Both the position numbers and the translations under genes were made by a program. 43,332 nucleotides of DNA, from NCBI RefSeq assembly GCF_031177825.1, contig NZ_JAPSKE010000040.1, forward strand, positions 1-43,332, written 5' to 3'. Positions 1 to 9,059 of the stretch are shown here, one piece after another. The notes beneath the pieces were generated by a model that made no database searches, was not told the origin of the DNA, and saw only the letters and a list, made by a program, of their open reading frames with translations. The stretch's first letter is position 1; the number at the start of each line of letters is the position of its first letter. This DNA is from Paenibacillus sp. (GTDB lineage: Bacteria; Bacillota; Bacilli; Paenibacillales; YIM-B00363).

Positions 1-1
1 C

Positions 2-100
2 GCGGCGGCCACCGCCGTCCTGGGCCACCTGGCCTCCCCGGCCGACCTGGCCGACGCCGACGTCCGCACGCCGAGTCAGATTACCGGGTCAATTGGGTAG
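2..100 (+). CDS. 3' end of an unidentified gene (partial)
   Basis: Frame 2 is open from the left edge to a TAG at 98-100. Between 2 and about 73 almost every codon ends in G or C, the pattern of the real genes in this window, whereas the other frames have mixed third positions. The visible peptide is Ala/Asp/Leu rich (AAATAVLGHLASPADLADAD) and was not recognised. The last nine or so codons and the stop lie inside the first copy of the 105-bp repeat, so the repeat seems to supply the C-terminus. Only about 33 codons are visible, so the call is tentative. Confidence 0.4.
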   Translation, partial: AAATAVLGHLASPADLADADVRTPSQITGSIG

Positions 101-807
101 GGATTGCTCAATTATCGCGACACGCTGCCCCGAAAATTGAGGAATCCCGCCACAATCGCCGCACCCCGCCGCCCGCCGAGTCAGATTACTGGGTCAATTG
201 GGTAGGGATTCCTCAATTATCGTGACACGCTGCCCCGACAATTGAGGAGTCCCGCCACAACCGCCGGACCCCGCCGCCCGCCAAGTCAAATTACTGCCCC
301 AATTGTGGCGGGATTCCCCAATTATCGCGACACGCTGCACCAAATATTGAGGAATCCCGCCCAACCGCCTCACACCCGCCGCCCGCCAAGTCAAATTACT
401 GCCCCAATTGGGGAGGGATTCCCCAATTATCGCGGCACGCTGCCCCGAAAATTGAGGAGTCCCGCCACAATCGCCGCACCCCCGCCTCCCGCAAGATAAA
501 TTACTGGGCTAATTGGGTAGGGATACCCTAATTATCGCGACACGCTGCACCAAATATTGAGGAGTCCCGCCACAACCGCCGCACCTACGCCGCCCGCCAA
601 GACAAATTACTGCCCCAATTGAGGAGGAACTCCCCAATTATCGCACCACGCTGCACCAAATATTGAGGAATCCCGCCACAACCGCCGCACCCACGCCGCC
701 CGCCAAGGCAAATTACTACGTCAATTGGGGAGGGATTCCCCAATTATTGCGACGCGCCGCCCCGAAAATTGCGGAGTCCCGCCGCAATCGCCGCCGCAAC
801 CGCCGCC
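71..807. repeat. Seven tandem ~105-bp repeats, each with an inverted repeat
   Basis: The marker CC[G/A]AG-TCA[G/A]ATTA recurs at 71, 176, 281, 386, about 491, about 597 and about 703, giving a period of 105-106 bp. Each unit carries two arms, of the type GGGATTCCTCAATT and AATTGAGGAATCCC, about 20 bp apart. They are complementary over roughly 14 bp in unit 2 (one T-G wobble) and less perfectly in the others. In unit 3 the stem extends outward with GGC/GCC. The loop (ATCGCGACACGCTGCCCCGA type) and the GC-rich spacer (CCGCCACAATCGCCGCACC type) are also conserved. Occasional open frames across the array have no ribosome binding sites and are not credible genes. Apart from the gene end at the left and the tkt promoter region at the right, nothing else is visible here. 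Confidence 0.9.
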
Positions 808-890
808 CCCTCGCGCTGCACGGCCACGGCGCGGGCCATGGACCCCGCCCGCTTTCGCACGGCGCTGTGGCAAAGGCATCGGCACAATGG

Positions 891-896
891 TACAAT
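891..896 (+). promoter_or_regulatory. Possible -10 element of the tkt promoter
   Basis: TACAAT lies 42 bp upstream of the tkt start and just after the repeat array. No good -35 is seen 16-18 bp upstream, where the sequence around TGTGGC is weak. The call rests on the -10 match and its position only. Confidence 0.35.
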
Positions 897-937
897 GAAA
901 CCAATTGTCTGAAACGCCAAGGAGGAGTAGAGAAAGC

Positions 938-2959
938 ATGACAACTGCAAGCAGAACGATCGACCAGCTGTCGATCGACACGATCCGCACGCTGTCGATC
1001 GACGCGATCGAGAAGGCGAAATCCGGCCACCCGGGCATGCCGATGGGCGCCGCCCCGATGGCCTACGAGCTTTGGGCGAGATTCATGAACCACAGCTCCG
1101 CGAATCCGACGTGGGTGAACCGCGACCGGTTCGTCCTGTCCGCGGGTCACGGTTCGATGCTGTTATACAGCCTTCTTCACTTATTCGGATACGAAGACAC
1201 GCCGATGGAGCAACTGAAGCAGTTCCGCCAATGGGGCTCGAAGACGCCGGGTCATCCGGAATTCGGCCACACGGCGGGCGTCGACGCGACGACGGGGCCG
1301 CTCGGCCAAGGGTTCGCGATGGCGGTCGGCATGGCGATGGCGGAAGCGCACACGGCGGCGGTATACAACCGCGACGGGTATAACGTCATCGATCACTACA
1401 CGTACGTCATCTGCGGCGACGGCGACCTGATGGAGGGCATCTCCGGCGAAGCGGCGTCGCTCGCGGCTCACCTGAAGCTGAACAAGCTGGTCGTCCTCTA
1501 CGATTCCAACGACATCTCGCTCGACGGCGATCTGAATCTCGCGTTCTCCGAGAACGTGGAGACGCGCTTCAAGGGCTACGGCTGGAACGTTGTCCGCGTG
1601 AACGATGGCAACGATCTCGCCGAGATCAACCAAGCGATCGCGGCGGCGAAGAACAGCGACGCGCCGACGCTCATCGAAGTGAAGACGGTCATCGGCTACG
1701 GCTCCCCGAACAAGCAAGGCAAGGGCGGCCATGCTGGCCCGCACGGTTCGCCGCTCGGCGGCGACGAGGCGAAGCTGACGAAGGCGTTCTACGAGTGGCC
1801 GCACGAGGAGTTCCACGTGCCGGAAGCGGTCGCGGCGAACTTCGCCGAGCTGAAGGCGAAGGGCGATGCGGCGGCTGCGGCATGGAAGGAGCTGTTCGCG
1901 AAGTACCGCGACGCGCATCCGGCGCTGGCAGCGCAATTCGAAACGGCGTTCGCGGGCGAAAACCCGGCGGGTTGGGACGCGGCGATTCCGACGTTCCAGG
2001 CGGACGAGAAGCCGATGGCGACTCGCGCGGCGTCCGGCAAGGTCATTAACGCGATCTCTCCGAACCTGCCGACGTTCTTCGGCGGCTCCGCGGACCTCGA
2101 GTCGTCGACGAACACGCATCTGAACGACACGGGCAAGTTCCAGCCGGGCAGCTACGCCGAGCGGAACGTCTACTTCGGCGTGCGCGAGTTCGCGATGGGC
2201 GCGGCGATGAACGGCATGGCGCTGCACGGCGGCGTGAAGGCGTTCGGCGGCACGTTCTTCGTGTTCTCCGACTACCTGCGTCCGGCGATTCGCCTCGCGG
2301 CGATCCAAAAGCTGCCGGTCGTGTACGTGTTCACGCATGACTCGATCGCGGTCGGCGAAGACGGCCCGACGCATGAGCCGATCGAGCAGCTCGCGGCGAT
2401 CCGCTCGATGATCGACGTCACGGTCATCCGCCCGGCCGACGCGAACGAAACCGCGGAAGCATGGCGCTACGCGTTGTCGAGCAAGGACCGTCCGGTCGCG
2501 CTCATCCTGACTCGCCAAAACCTGCCGGTGCTCGCGGGCACGGCGGAGAACGCGCGCGAAGGCATCGCTCGCGGCGCCTACGTCATCGCGGACGCGCCGA
2601 CGGGCACGACGCCGGCGGCGCAAATCATCGCGACGGGCTCCGAAGTGCAGCTCGCCGTGGACGCGCAGAAGGCGCTCGCCGCCGAAGGCATCCACGTTCG
2701 CGTCGTCTCGATGCCGAGCATGGATCGCTTCGAAGCGCAAGACAAGGCGTACCGCCAATCCGTCATTCTGCCGGACGTGAAGGCGCGCCTCGTCATCGAG
2801 ATGGCGTCGCCGTTCGGCTGGCATAAGTACGCCGGCGACGAAGGCGACATCCTCGGCATCTCGACGTACGGCGCATCGGCGCCGGGACCGAAAGTCATCG
2901 AGGAATACGGCTTCACGGTGCCGAACGTCGTCGCCAAGGTGAAGGCGCTGCTGAAGTAA
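938..2959 (+). CDS. tkt: Transketolase
   Basis: Cytoplasmic thiamine-diphosphate enzyme of the non-oxidative pentose phosphate pathway that moves two-carbon ketol units between sugar phosphates. The start is the ATG at 938, behind an AAGGAGG (919-925), rather than an upstream in-frame TTG; this gives 673 residues, the usual family length. The N-terminus TIDQLSIDTIRTLSIDAIEKAKSGHPG is typical. The ThDP-binding segment GDGDLMEGISGEA followed by VVLYDSNDIS is present, and so is the transketolase signature in the pyrimidine domain (HDSIAVGEDGPTHEPIEQLA). The gene stands alone, with the repeat array upstream and a strong terminator downstream. Confidence 0.98.
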   Translation: MTTASRTIDQLSIDTIRTLSIDAIEKAKSGHPGMPMGAAPMAYELWARFMNHSSANPTWVNRDRFVLSAGHGSMLLYSLLHLFGYEDTPMEQLKQFRQWGSKTPGHPEFGHTAGVDATTGPLGQGFAMAVGMAMAEAHTAAVYNRDGYNVIDHYTYVICGDGDLMEGISGEAASLAAHLKLNKLVVLYDSNDISLDGDLNLAFSENVETRFKGYGWNVVRVNDGNDLAEINQAIAAAKNSDAPTLIEVKTVIGYGSPNKQGKGGHAGPHGSPLGGDEAKLTKAFYEWPHEEFHVPEAVAANFAELKAKGDAAAAAWKELFAKYRDAHPALAAQFETAFAGENPAGWDAAIPTFQADEKPMATRAASGKVINAISPNLPTFFGGSADLESSTNTHLNDTGKFQPGSYAERNVYFGVREFAMGAAMNGMALHGGVKAFGGTFFVFSDYLRPAIRLAAIQKLPVVYVFTHDSIAVGEDGPTHEPIEQLAAIRSMIDVTVIRPADANETAEAWRYALSSKDRPVALILTRQNLPVLAGTAENAREGIARGAYVIADAPTGTTPAAQIIATGSEVQLAVDAQKALAAEGIHVRVVSMPSMDRFEAQDKAYRQSVILPDVKARLVIEMASPFGWHKYAGDEGDILGISTYGASAPGPKVIEEYGFTVPNVVAKVKALLK

Positions 2960-2968
2960 GCGCGAATC

Positions 2969-3008
2969 GCGCCGCTCCCCCCTCGCAAGAGGGAGGGCGG
3001 CGCTTTTT
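2969..3008 (+). terminator. Intrinsic terminator after tkt
   Basis: A GC-rich stem GCGCCGC...CCCTC-gcaa-GAGGG...GCGGCGC is followed by TTTTT, ten bases after the tkt stop codon. Confidence 0.9.
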
Positions 3009-3097
3009 CGTTGAAAAGTATATCCTCATCCATTAAATAGCGTTATAATAATTTTGAGAGAATGATTTGAAAGACCTAGTAGAATATACATCCTCAG

Positions 3098-3178
3098 GAA
3101 AAATAGGCAAACCCATTGAAAATTGGGGGCGCAAAGCTATAGGGGCTAACGTGTACACTATGCCAGCCAGCTGCCGAA
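3098..3178 (+). ncRNA. c-di-GMP-I (GEMM) riboswitch aptamer
   Basis: The leader contains the conserved GEMM elements in order: GGCAAACC, a GAAA tetraloop closing a short stem (CCATT-GAAA-ATTGG), GCGCAAAGCTA, and the 3' receptor part GCCAGCCAGCTGCCG. These match the P2 stem-loop and the conserved core of the c-di-GMP-I class. It lies about 90 bp upstream of a gene encoding a c-di-GMP-metabolising enzyme and just before an intrinsic terminator, so transcription attenuation by c-di-GMP is the likely mechanism. Whether ligand turns expression on or off cannot be read with certainty. Confidence 0.9.
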
Positions 3179-3191
3179 CGTGGAAAGAGTC

Positions 3192-3224
3192 ATCCGGCCC
3201 TTTTTTTTTCGGCCGGATTTTTTT
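3192..3224 (+). terminator. Riboswitch expression-platform terminator
   Basis: An eight-base perfect stem, ATCCGGCC/GGCCGGAT, has a T-rich loop and is followed by seven T's. It lies 14 bp after the aptamer and 45 bp before the start codon, the usual place for riboswitch-controlled termination. Confidence 0.88.
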
Positions 3225-3269
3225 GTCTCATTCGATGTCCTGAATGCATTCGAAAGGGGAAGCCCCGGA

Positions 3270-5789
3270 ATGAACAGCGATGAACCCGTGATTAATATTT
3301 TGATGGTGGACGACCGCCCCGAAAATCTGCTCGCGCTGGAAGCGATCATCGAACGGGACGACTACCGGCTTATCAAGGCGTCCTCCGGCGAGGAAGCGCT
3401 AAAGTGCCTCTTGAAATACGACTTCGCCGTCATCTTGCTCGACGTGCAGATGCCGGGCATCGACGGCTTCGCCACCGCGAAGATCATCAAGGCGCGGGAG
3501 AAGACGAAGAACATTCCGATTCTCTTCATTACGGCGAATTACATGGATTCGAACCATATTTTCACCGGATATTCCGTCGGCGCGATCGACTATATTTTGA
3601 AGCCGTTCGATCCGATCGTGCTGAAGGCGAAGGTCGAGGGATTCGTAGAATTATATAAACTGAATCAGAAGCTGCTTCGCCAGACCGAGGCGCTCGCCGA
3701 GAAGTCGAAGGAGGTCGAGCGGACGAACGCGGAGCTGCGCGTCTCCGAAGCGCTGGCGAACGTCATCAGCGGCACGTCGATCGATTCGATGCTCGTCATG
3801 GACGAGCGCGGGGTCGTTCTGCGGGCGAACCCGGCGGTCGGAACGATGTTCGGTTATGCCGAAACGGAGATGGTCGGCGGCACCGTCTTCTCGTTGTTTT
3901 CGGACGAGCCCTCGCGGAAGATCGTCGCGTCCGCGCTCGAAGCCGCCGCCCGGATGGACCTCGCGCTTTCGGCCGAACCGCTCGCGGAGATGGTCGCGAC
4001 GCGCAAAGACGGCAGCGCCTTCCCGGCGGAGGTTCAATTCGGCAGCCGGTACGTGTCGGACCGCAGCATCGTCGCATGCACGATTCGAGACGTTACGAAG
4101 AAGAAGCGCGACCAAGAGACGATCGCGCATATGGCGTATCACGACGGGCTGACGCGGCTGCCGAATCGCAGAAGGTTCAACGAGCGGCTCGCCGAAGCGC
4201 TGCAAGTCGCCAAGCGGAGCGCCGGGAACTTGTCGATGATGTATTTGGACATGGATCGGTTTAAGTATGTAAACGATTCCCTAGGGCACGCGATCGGCGA
4301 CAAGCTGCTGAAGGAGGTCGCCGACCGGCTGTCGGGCTGCATGCGCGCGGGCGACTTCGCGGCCCGAATCGGCGGCGACGAATTTGGCGTGCTGCTGCCG
4401 GGCGCGAATCGGGAGACCGCGCTCGAATGCGCCGAACGCGTTCTCGAGGCGTTCCAGAAGCCGATTCACCTCGACCCGTACGAATTGTTCGCGACGACCA
4501 GCATCGGCATCAGCGTCTTCCCGTACGACGGCGACGACGCGCAGCAGCTGATGAAACACGCGGACGCGGCGCTCTACCGCGCGAAGGAGCAAGGGAAAAA
4601 CCGGTACAAGGTGTTTCACACCGGCATGAACTTAAGCTCCTATCGGAACTTCATGCTGCAAAACGAATTACGCAAGGCGATCGAGCGCGAGGAGCTCAGG
4701 CTCGTCTACCAGCCGCGAATCGACGTCAAGACCGGAGCGGCGACGAGCGCGGAGGCGCTGCTTCGGTGGAAGCATCCGAACTGGGGCACCGTCCTGCCTT
4801 CGGAATTCATCCCGCTCGCCGAGGAGAGCGGACAGATGGCCGAGCTCGGCGAGTGGGTGCTGCGGACGGCCTGCAAGCAGAGCGTACATTGGCAGCGGGC
4901 CGGCATCGCGCCGATCCGCGTTGCGGTGAACTTTTCCGCTCACCAGTTTCTGCATCGGGACGCGGGCGAACGGATTCGGCGCATTCTCGAACAGAACGAG
5001 CTGCGCCCCGAGCTGCTGGAGATCGAGATTACGGAGACGGCGCTCATGGGGAACGAGGAGAGCGTAACGAGAACGCTGCAGCAGTTGAAGTCGTCCGGCG
5101 TCGCCGTCAGCATCGACGACTTCGGGACGGGCTTCTCGTCCTTCAACTACTTGCGGCGGTTCCCCGTCGATTCGATCAAGATCGACAAGTCGTTCGTGCA
5201 AGATTTGGGCAAGAGCGCGTCCGACAGCACGCCGTTCGTTCAGGCGATCGTCTCGTTGGCGCAAAGTCTGCGCTTGACCGTTATTGCGGAAGGCGTAGAG
5301 ACGGAAGGGCAGCTTAGCAAGCTGCGAGAGCTGCATTGCGACGAGTTCCAAGGATACTTGTTCTGCCCTCCCGTCGAGGCGGCGGATTTCGAAGCGTTCC
5401 TAACCCGCTGCCAGGCGAACCGGCCGGACCATCCGGGCAAGCCGGACGGAACGAATACCCCCGGCGTCCCGCAAGAGCGGCTGCACGTCGTTCGGGACGA
5501 GCCTTCGGAAAGCCAAAACCAGGAAATCCTGAACCGGGCGCTCCTTCATACGAAAGAGACGTACTCGATTTCCCCGCGGGAATTCGACGTGTTCCATTTG
5601 ATGGTGAACGGGTTCAACAACAAGGAAATCTCGGATAAGCTGTTTATTAGCGAGCATACGGTGAAGAACCATATTACGCACATTTTCCAGAAGCTCAACG
5701 TCAACGATCGCGTCCAGGCGATGGCTAAAATTTATCAGACGTGCATCGACGAAGGGAAAGCGGTTCGAGCGAACCGAATGTCCGGGTAG
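3270..5789 (+). CDS. Response regulator-diguanylate cyclase/phosphodiesterase with LuxR DNA-binding domain (REC-PAS-GGDEF-EAL-HTH)
   Basis: An 839-residue cytoplasmic protein, started at the ATG behind AAAGGGGA (3253-3260); upstream in-frame starts would lie inside the terminator. Domains: receiver 8-128 (acidic pair D14/D15, phosphoacceptor D58, K111); short coiled linker; PAS about 165-280; GGDEF about 285-450 with intact G368-GDEF and inhibitory-site RAGD 359-362 five residues upstream; EAL about 465-715 with E495-AL, N554, E586, the D616-D617-FG loop, K637, E674 and Q694; and a LuxR-type helix-turn-helix about 765-825 (SPREFDVFHLMVNG...ISEHTVKNHI). Synthesis and hydrolysis sites both look functional. 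A terminal LuxR domain on a GGDEF-EAL protein is unusual and suggests transcription control coupled to c-di-GMP turnover. It is first in an operon with the kinase 27 bp downstream and sits behind a c-di-GMP riboswitch. Confidence 0.95.
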   Translation: MNSDEPVINILMVDDRPENLLALEAIIERDDYRLIKASSGEEALKCLLKYDFAVILLDVQMPGIDGFATAKIIKAREKTKNIPILFITANYMDSNHIFTGYSVGAIDYILKPFDPIVLKAKVEGFVELYKLNQKLLRQTEALAEKSKEVERTNAELRVSEALANVISGTSIDSMLVMDERGVVLRANPAVGTMFGYAETEMVGGTVFSLFSDEPSRKIVASALEAAARMDLALSAEPLAEMVATRKDGSAFPAEVQFGSRYVSDRSIVACTIRDVTKKKRDQETIAHMAYHDGLTRLPNRRRFNERLAEALQVAKRSAGNLSMMYLDMDRFKYVNDSLGHAIGDKLLKEVADRLSGCMRAGDFAARIGGDEFGVLLPGANRETALECAERVLEAFQKPIHLDPYELFATTSIGISVFPYDGDDAQQLMKHADAALYRAKEQGKNRYKVFHTGMNLSSYRNFMLQNELRKAIEREELRLVYQPRIDVKTGAATSAEALLRWKHPNWGTVLPSEFIPLAEESGQMAELGEWVLRTACKQSVHWQRAGIAPIRVAVNFSAHQFLHRDAGERIRRILEQNELRPELLEIEITETALMGNEESVTRTLQQLKSSGVAVSIDDFGTGFSSFNYLRRFPVDSIKIDKSFVQDLGKSASDSTPFVQAIVSLAQSLRLTVIAEGVETEGQLSKLRELHCDEFQGYLFCPPVEAADFEAFLTRCQANRPDHPGKPDGTNTPGVPQERLHVVRDEPSESQNQEILNRALLHTKETYSISPREFDVFHLMVNGFNNKEISDKLFISEHTVKNHITHIFQKLNVNDRVQAMAKIYQTCIDEGKAVRANRMSG

Positions 5790-5816
5790 GGTCGGCCGGG
5801 AGAGAAGGGGTTCCTG

Positions 5817-8800
5817 ATGAAAATTAAGACGAAGTTGATGCTGGGGCTCAGCGCGCTGCCCGTCCTCTTCGTGCTGCTGGTCGCCGTCGGCTGGATTCAG
5901 AATGCGACTTTGAAGAGCATGAGCGCTTCCCTTCAGGAGGATTACGACACCGCGTTTCTTGCCGAGAACATTCATCGAAAAGTGAAAAACGAAGCGATCT
6001 ACTTGCGGAATATCGCGTTATTCGAAGACGATGCGTCCATCGACAAGGAAATCGAGCTGCTGCAGGCGGAGAGCGAGTCCGTCATGGCCGACATCGCGAT
6101 GCTCCAATCGATGGTGGAGACGCCCGAGCAGCGGGTGCTCGTGGAGAGGGTGCACGACGTAAACCACGAGTTCATCGAGTACAAGGACGAGGTGGTGCGG
6201 CATTTCGCCGAGGGCCGGCGCGCCGAAGGCGTCGCGTTGATCAACGAACGGGGGCATGAGATCCACGACCGGTTTTTCGAAGCGATCTCGAAGTTGACCG
6301 ACGATCTGGAGTCCCAGATGAAGAGCGCCCTTACCGAAGTCCCGCGCGATTCCCAACGCAACCTGTTCATCCTCGGCATGGCGTCGCTCCTTGGCGTCGT
6401 GCTGACCGCGGCTTCCTTGTATTGGCGGGTATGGACGGTCGCCGTGCGGCTGAACCGCGTATCCGGCATCATCGCGAGCGTCGCCGACGGAACGTCCGAT
6501 CTTCGGACGAAGATCGAAGCGACGTCGCAAGACGAGATCGACGACGTCGCGCGGTCGTTCAACCGCATGGCCGCATCGCTCGCGGAGCAGCGGGATCGGG
6601 AGCGGGACGAGCATTGGCTCAAGTCCCATGTCGCGGAAATTACAGGGCTCCTTACGGGAGCCCGGGACGCGGAAGCCGTCGCCAAGGCGTTCCTCTCCAA
6701 GGCGGTGCCGGCGGTGGGGGGCTGTCATGCGGTGTTTTACGCGATCGAACCGGAGGCGTTCCGGGACGAACCCGCATTGAAATTGACGGCGTCGTATGCG
6801 TTCAAGGAACGGAAGCATCTCGCCAACACGTTCTTGATGGGCGAAGGATTGATCGGACAAGCCGCCTTGGAAAATGCCCCCATCCTTCTCACCTCCGTGC
6901 CGTCGGATTACGTCACCGTGCGCTCCGGATTGGGCGAAGCGCCCCCGATGAATGTGTACGTATTGCCGATCAGCTTCAAGGAAGAAGTGCTCGCGGTCGT
7001 CGAGATCGCTTCCTTCAAGCCGTTCTCGCCGATCCAGCAAGAGTTTTTGGAGGAGATGAGGTCTTATCTAGGGATCATTCTCGACAGCGTCGCGAGCCGC
7101 ATTCGATTGGCGGCTATGCTGGAGCAGTCGCAAGCGCTGACGGAGGAGCTGCAAGCCCAGTCCGAGGAGCTCCAGTCCCAGCAGGAAGAGCTGCGCGCGA
7201 CGAACGAAGAGCTCGAGGAGCAGACGCTGGCGTTGAGACGATCCGAGGAGAAGCTTCAGGCGCAGCAAGAGGAGCTGGAGCAGACGAACGCCGAGCTGAA
7301 GGACAAGGCGGAACGGCTGGAGCTGCAGAACAAGCGGTTCGAAGAGACGAACAAGGAGATCGAGATCGCCCGCGTCGGTCTGGTCGAGCAGGCGAGACAG
7401 CTCGCGCTCAGTTCCAAGTACAAATCCGAATTTCTGGCCAATATGTCGCACGAGCTGCGCACCCCGCTGAACAGCTTGTTGATTTTGTCCAAGCTGCTGG
7501 CCGACAACAACGGGGGGAACCTGACGGAGAAGCAGATCGAATACGCGAAAATCATTTATTCCTCCGGCAGCGACCTGCTGGCGCTCATTAACGACATTCT
7601 GGATTTGGCCAAGATCGAATCCGGGAAGATGGACGCGGCGCCGAGCGACGTCCGCCTCGCGGAATTGGCGGAATTCGCCGAAGCGAGCTTCCGCGCGGTG
7701 GCGAGCGAGAAGGGGCTCGGGTTCCGGGTCGTCCTGCGGGACGGTTTGCCGGAGACGGTCTACAGCGACGAACGCCGGCTGCAGCAGGTGCTTCGAAACT
7801 TATTGTCGAACGCGTTCAAATTCACGCACGAAGGCGACGTCGCGCTCGAGATCGGCGTCGCCGACCGAGGGAAGAAGGCGATCGCCTTCTCGGTGGCCGA
7901 CACCGGCATCGGCATCGCGGAGGACAAGCTGGAGCTGATCTTCCAAGCGTTCCAACAAGCCGACGGGACGACCAGCCGCAAGTACGGCGGAACGGGGCTG
8001 GGGCTGTCCATCTGCCGGGAAATCGCGGAGCTGTTGGGCGGGGAGATCGCCGTCGAGAGCCGCGAGGGCGAGGGGAGCGTCTTTACGTTCTACGTAGGCG
8101 ATTACGAGGGGACGGACGACGCGCGCAGTCTCGCGGAAGCCGCGGTCGAAGCGGCCGCGGCGGTCGAGAACGCCGGGCCTCCTCCGACGCCGGGCGCCGT
8201 CGAACCGACGCCGAATCCCAGTCCGATTCCGCCCGTCCCTCACATCAAGAAACTGCTGATCGTCGACGACGACGTCCGACAGCGCAGCAGCTTAATGGAG
8301 CTGCTCGGCGGCAAAGACGTCATCATTAAGGCCGTACCGACGGGCAAGGAAGCGCTCGAACAGCTGAAGGTCGATACGTTCGACTGCATGGTGCTCGATC
8401 TCGGGCTGACGGACACGACGGGCTTCGAGCTGCTCGAGACGATCAAGACGGACGGAACGCAGGAGCAGGTGACCGTGTTTATTTATACGGGCCGCGACTT
8501 GACGTCGAAAGAAGAAATCCAACTGAAGAAATACGCGCATACGATCATTATTAAGGATTCCCATTCGCCCGAGCGGCTGATGGACGAGCTGGAGCTGTTC
8601 CTCTCCTCCGGCGCGGGCCGTTCGGAGGCGTCGGCCGGGCTCGACGCTTCTCCGGCCGAACGTCGATCGGGGCTGGAAGGGAAGCGGGCGCTGCTCATCG
8701 ACGACGACGTGAGGAACGTGTTCGCGCTGTCGAGCGCGCTCGAGGCGCAAGGCATGGACGTCACGTTCGCGGAGAACGGGGCGGAGGGGCTGGAGCTGCT

Positions 8801-9059
8801 GGAGCGGAGCCCGCCGTTCGACATCGTGCTGACGGACATTATGATGCCCGAGATGGACGGTTACGAGACGATTCGACGGCTGCGGGCGAAGCCGGCGTTC
8901 GAGCGTCTTCCGGTCATCGCGCTGACCGCGAAGGCGATGCGAGAGGATCGAGAGCGGTGCCTCGAGGTCGGGGCGTCGGATTATATCGCGAAGCCCGTCG
9001 ATCCGGCGCAGCTGCTTTCCTTGATGAAGGTGTGGGTGTATCCGGAGGGGGAGGCATGA
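5817..9059 (+). CDS. Hybrid sensor histidine kinase (4HB-HAMP-GAF-HisKA-HATPase-REC-REC)
   Basis: A 1080-residue membrane kinase. TM1 is about 7-27. An extracytoplasmic four-helix-type segment of about 150 residues resembles the 4HB_MCP ligand-binding fold. TM2 is about 183-203, HAMP 204-258, and a GAF domain about 275-415. A long Glu/Gln-rich coiled coil (420-535) precedes HisKA with phosphorylatable H545 (NMSHELRTPLN). The ATPase domain has N-box LLSNAFKFT and G-boxes ADTGIGIA and GGTGLGLSI. Two receivers follow: the first (about 807-920) with D861 in MVLDLGL, the second (about 958-1075) with D1007 in LTDIMMPEMDG and K in IAKPVD. The start follows AGAAGGGG. Its stop overlaps the cheR start (ATGA), so the two are translationally coupled. 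It probably feeds phosphate to the receiver of the upstream GGDEF-EAL protein; that partnership is inferred from the operon. Confidence 0.93.
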   Translation: MKIKTKLMLGLSALPVLFVLLVAVGWIQNATLKSMSASLQEDYDTAFLAENIHRKVKNEAIYLRNIALFEDDASIDKEIELLQAESESVMADIAMLQSMVETPEQRVLVERVHDVNHEFIEYKDEVVRHFAEGRRAEGVALINERGHEIHDRFFEAISKLTDDLESQMKSALTEVPRDSQRNLFILGMASLLGVVLTAASLYWRVWTVAVRLNRVSGIIASVADGTSDLRTKIEATSQDEIDDVARSFNRMAASLAEQRDRERDEHWLKSHVAEITGLLTGARDAEAVAKAFLSKAVPAVGGCHAVFYAIEPEAFRDEPALKLTASYAFKERKHLANTFLMGEGLIGQAALENAPILLTSVPSDYVTVRSGLGEAPPMNVYVLPISFKEEVLAVVEIASFKPFSPIQQEFLEEMRSYLGIILDSVASRIRLAAMLEQSQALTEELQAQSEELQSQQEELRATNEELEEQTLALRRSEEKLQAQQEELEQTNAELKDKAERLELQNKRFEETNKEIEIARVGLVEQARQLALSSKYKSEFLANMSHELRTPLNSLLILSKLLADNNGGNLTEKQIEYAKIIYSSGSDLLALINDILDLAKIESGKMDAAPSDVRLAELAEFAEASFRAVASEKGLGFRVVLRDGLPETVYSDERRLQQVLRNLLSNAFKFTHEGDVALEIGVADRGKKAIAFSVADTGIGIAEDKLELIFQAFQQADGTTSRKYGGTGLGLSICREIAELLGGEIAVESREGEGSVFTFYVGDYEGTDDARSLAEAAVEAAAAVENAGPPPTPGAVEPTPNPSPIPPVPHIKKLLIVDDDVRQRSSLMELLGGKDVIIKAVPTGKEALEQLKVDTFDCMVLDLGLTDTTGFELLETIKTDGTQEQVTVFIYTGRDLTSKEEIQLKKYAHTIIIKDSHSPERLMDELELFLSSGAGRSEASAGLDASPAERRSGLEGKRALLIDDDVRNVFALSSALEAQGMDVTFAENGAEGLELLERSPPFDIVLTDIMMPEMDGYETIRRLRAKPAFERLPVIALTAKAMREDRERCLEVGASDYIAKPVDPAQLLSLMKVWVYPEGEA

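Noticed and set aside
242..941. Short open frames within the 105-bp repeat array
   Set aside because: They persist only because the unit length is a multiple of three; no start signals and no plausible protein.
1181..2824. Long minus-strand open frame opposite tkt, and similar long shadows opposite other genes
   Set aside because: Arg-rich antisense of a high-GC gene, with no ribosome binding site and no recognisable domain.
3180..3269. N-terminal extension of the GGDEF-EAL protein
   Set aside because: It would translate the riboswitch terminator; the ATG at 3270 has a good ribosome binding site and directly precedes the receiver fold.
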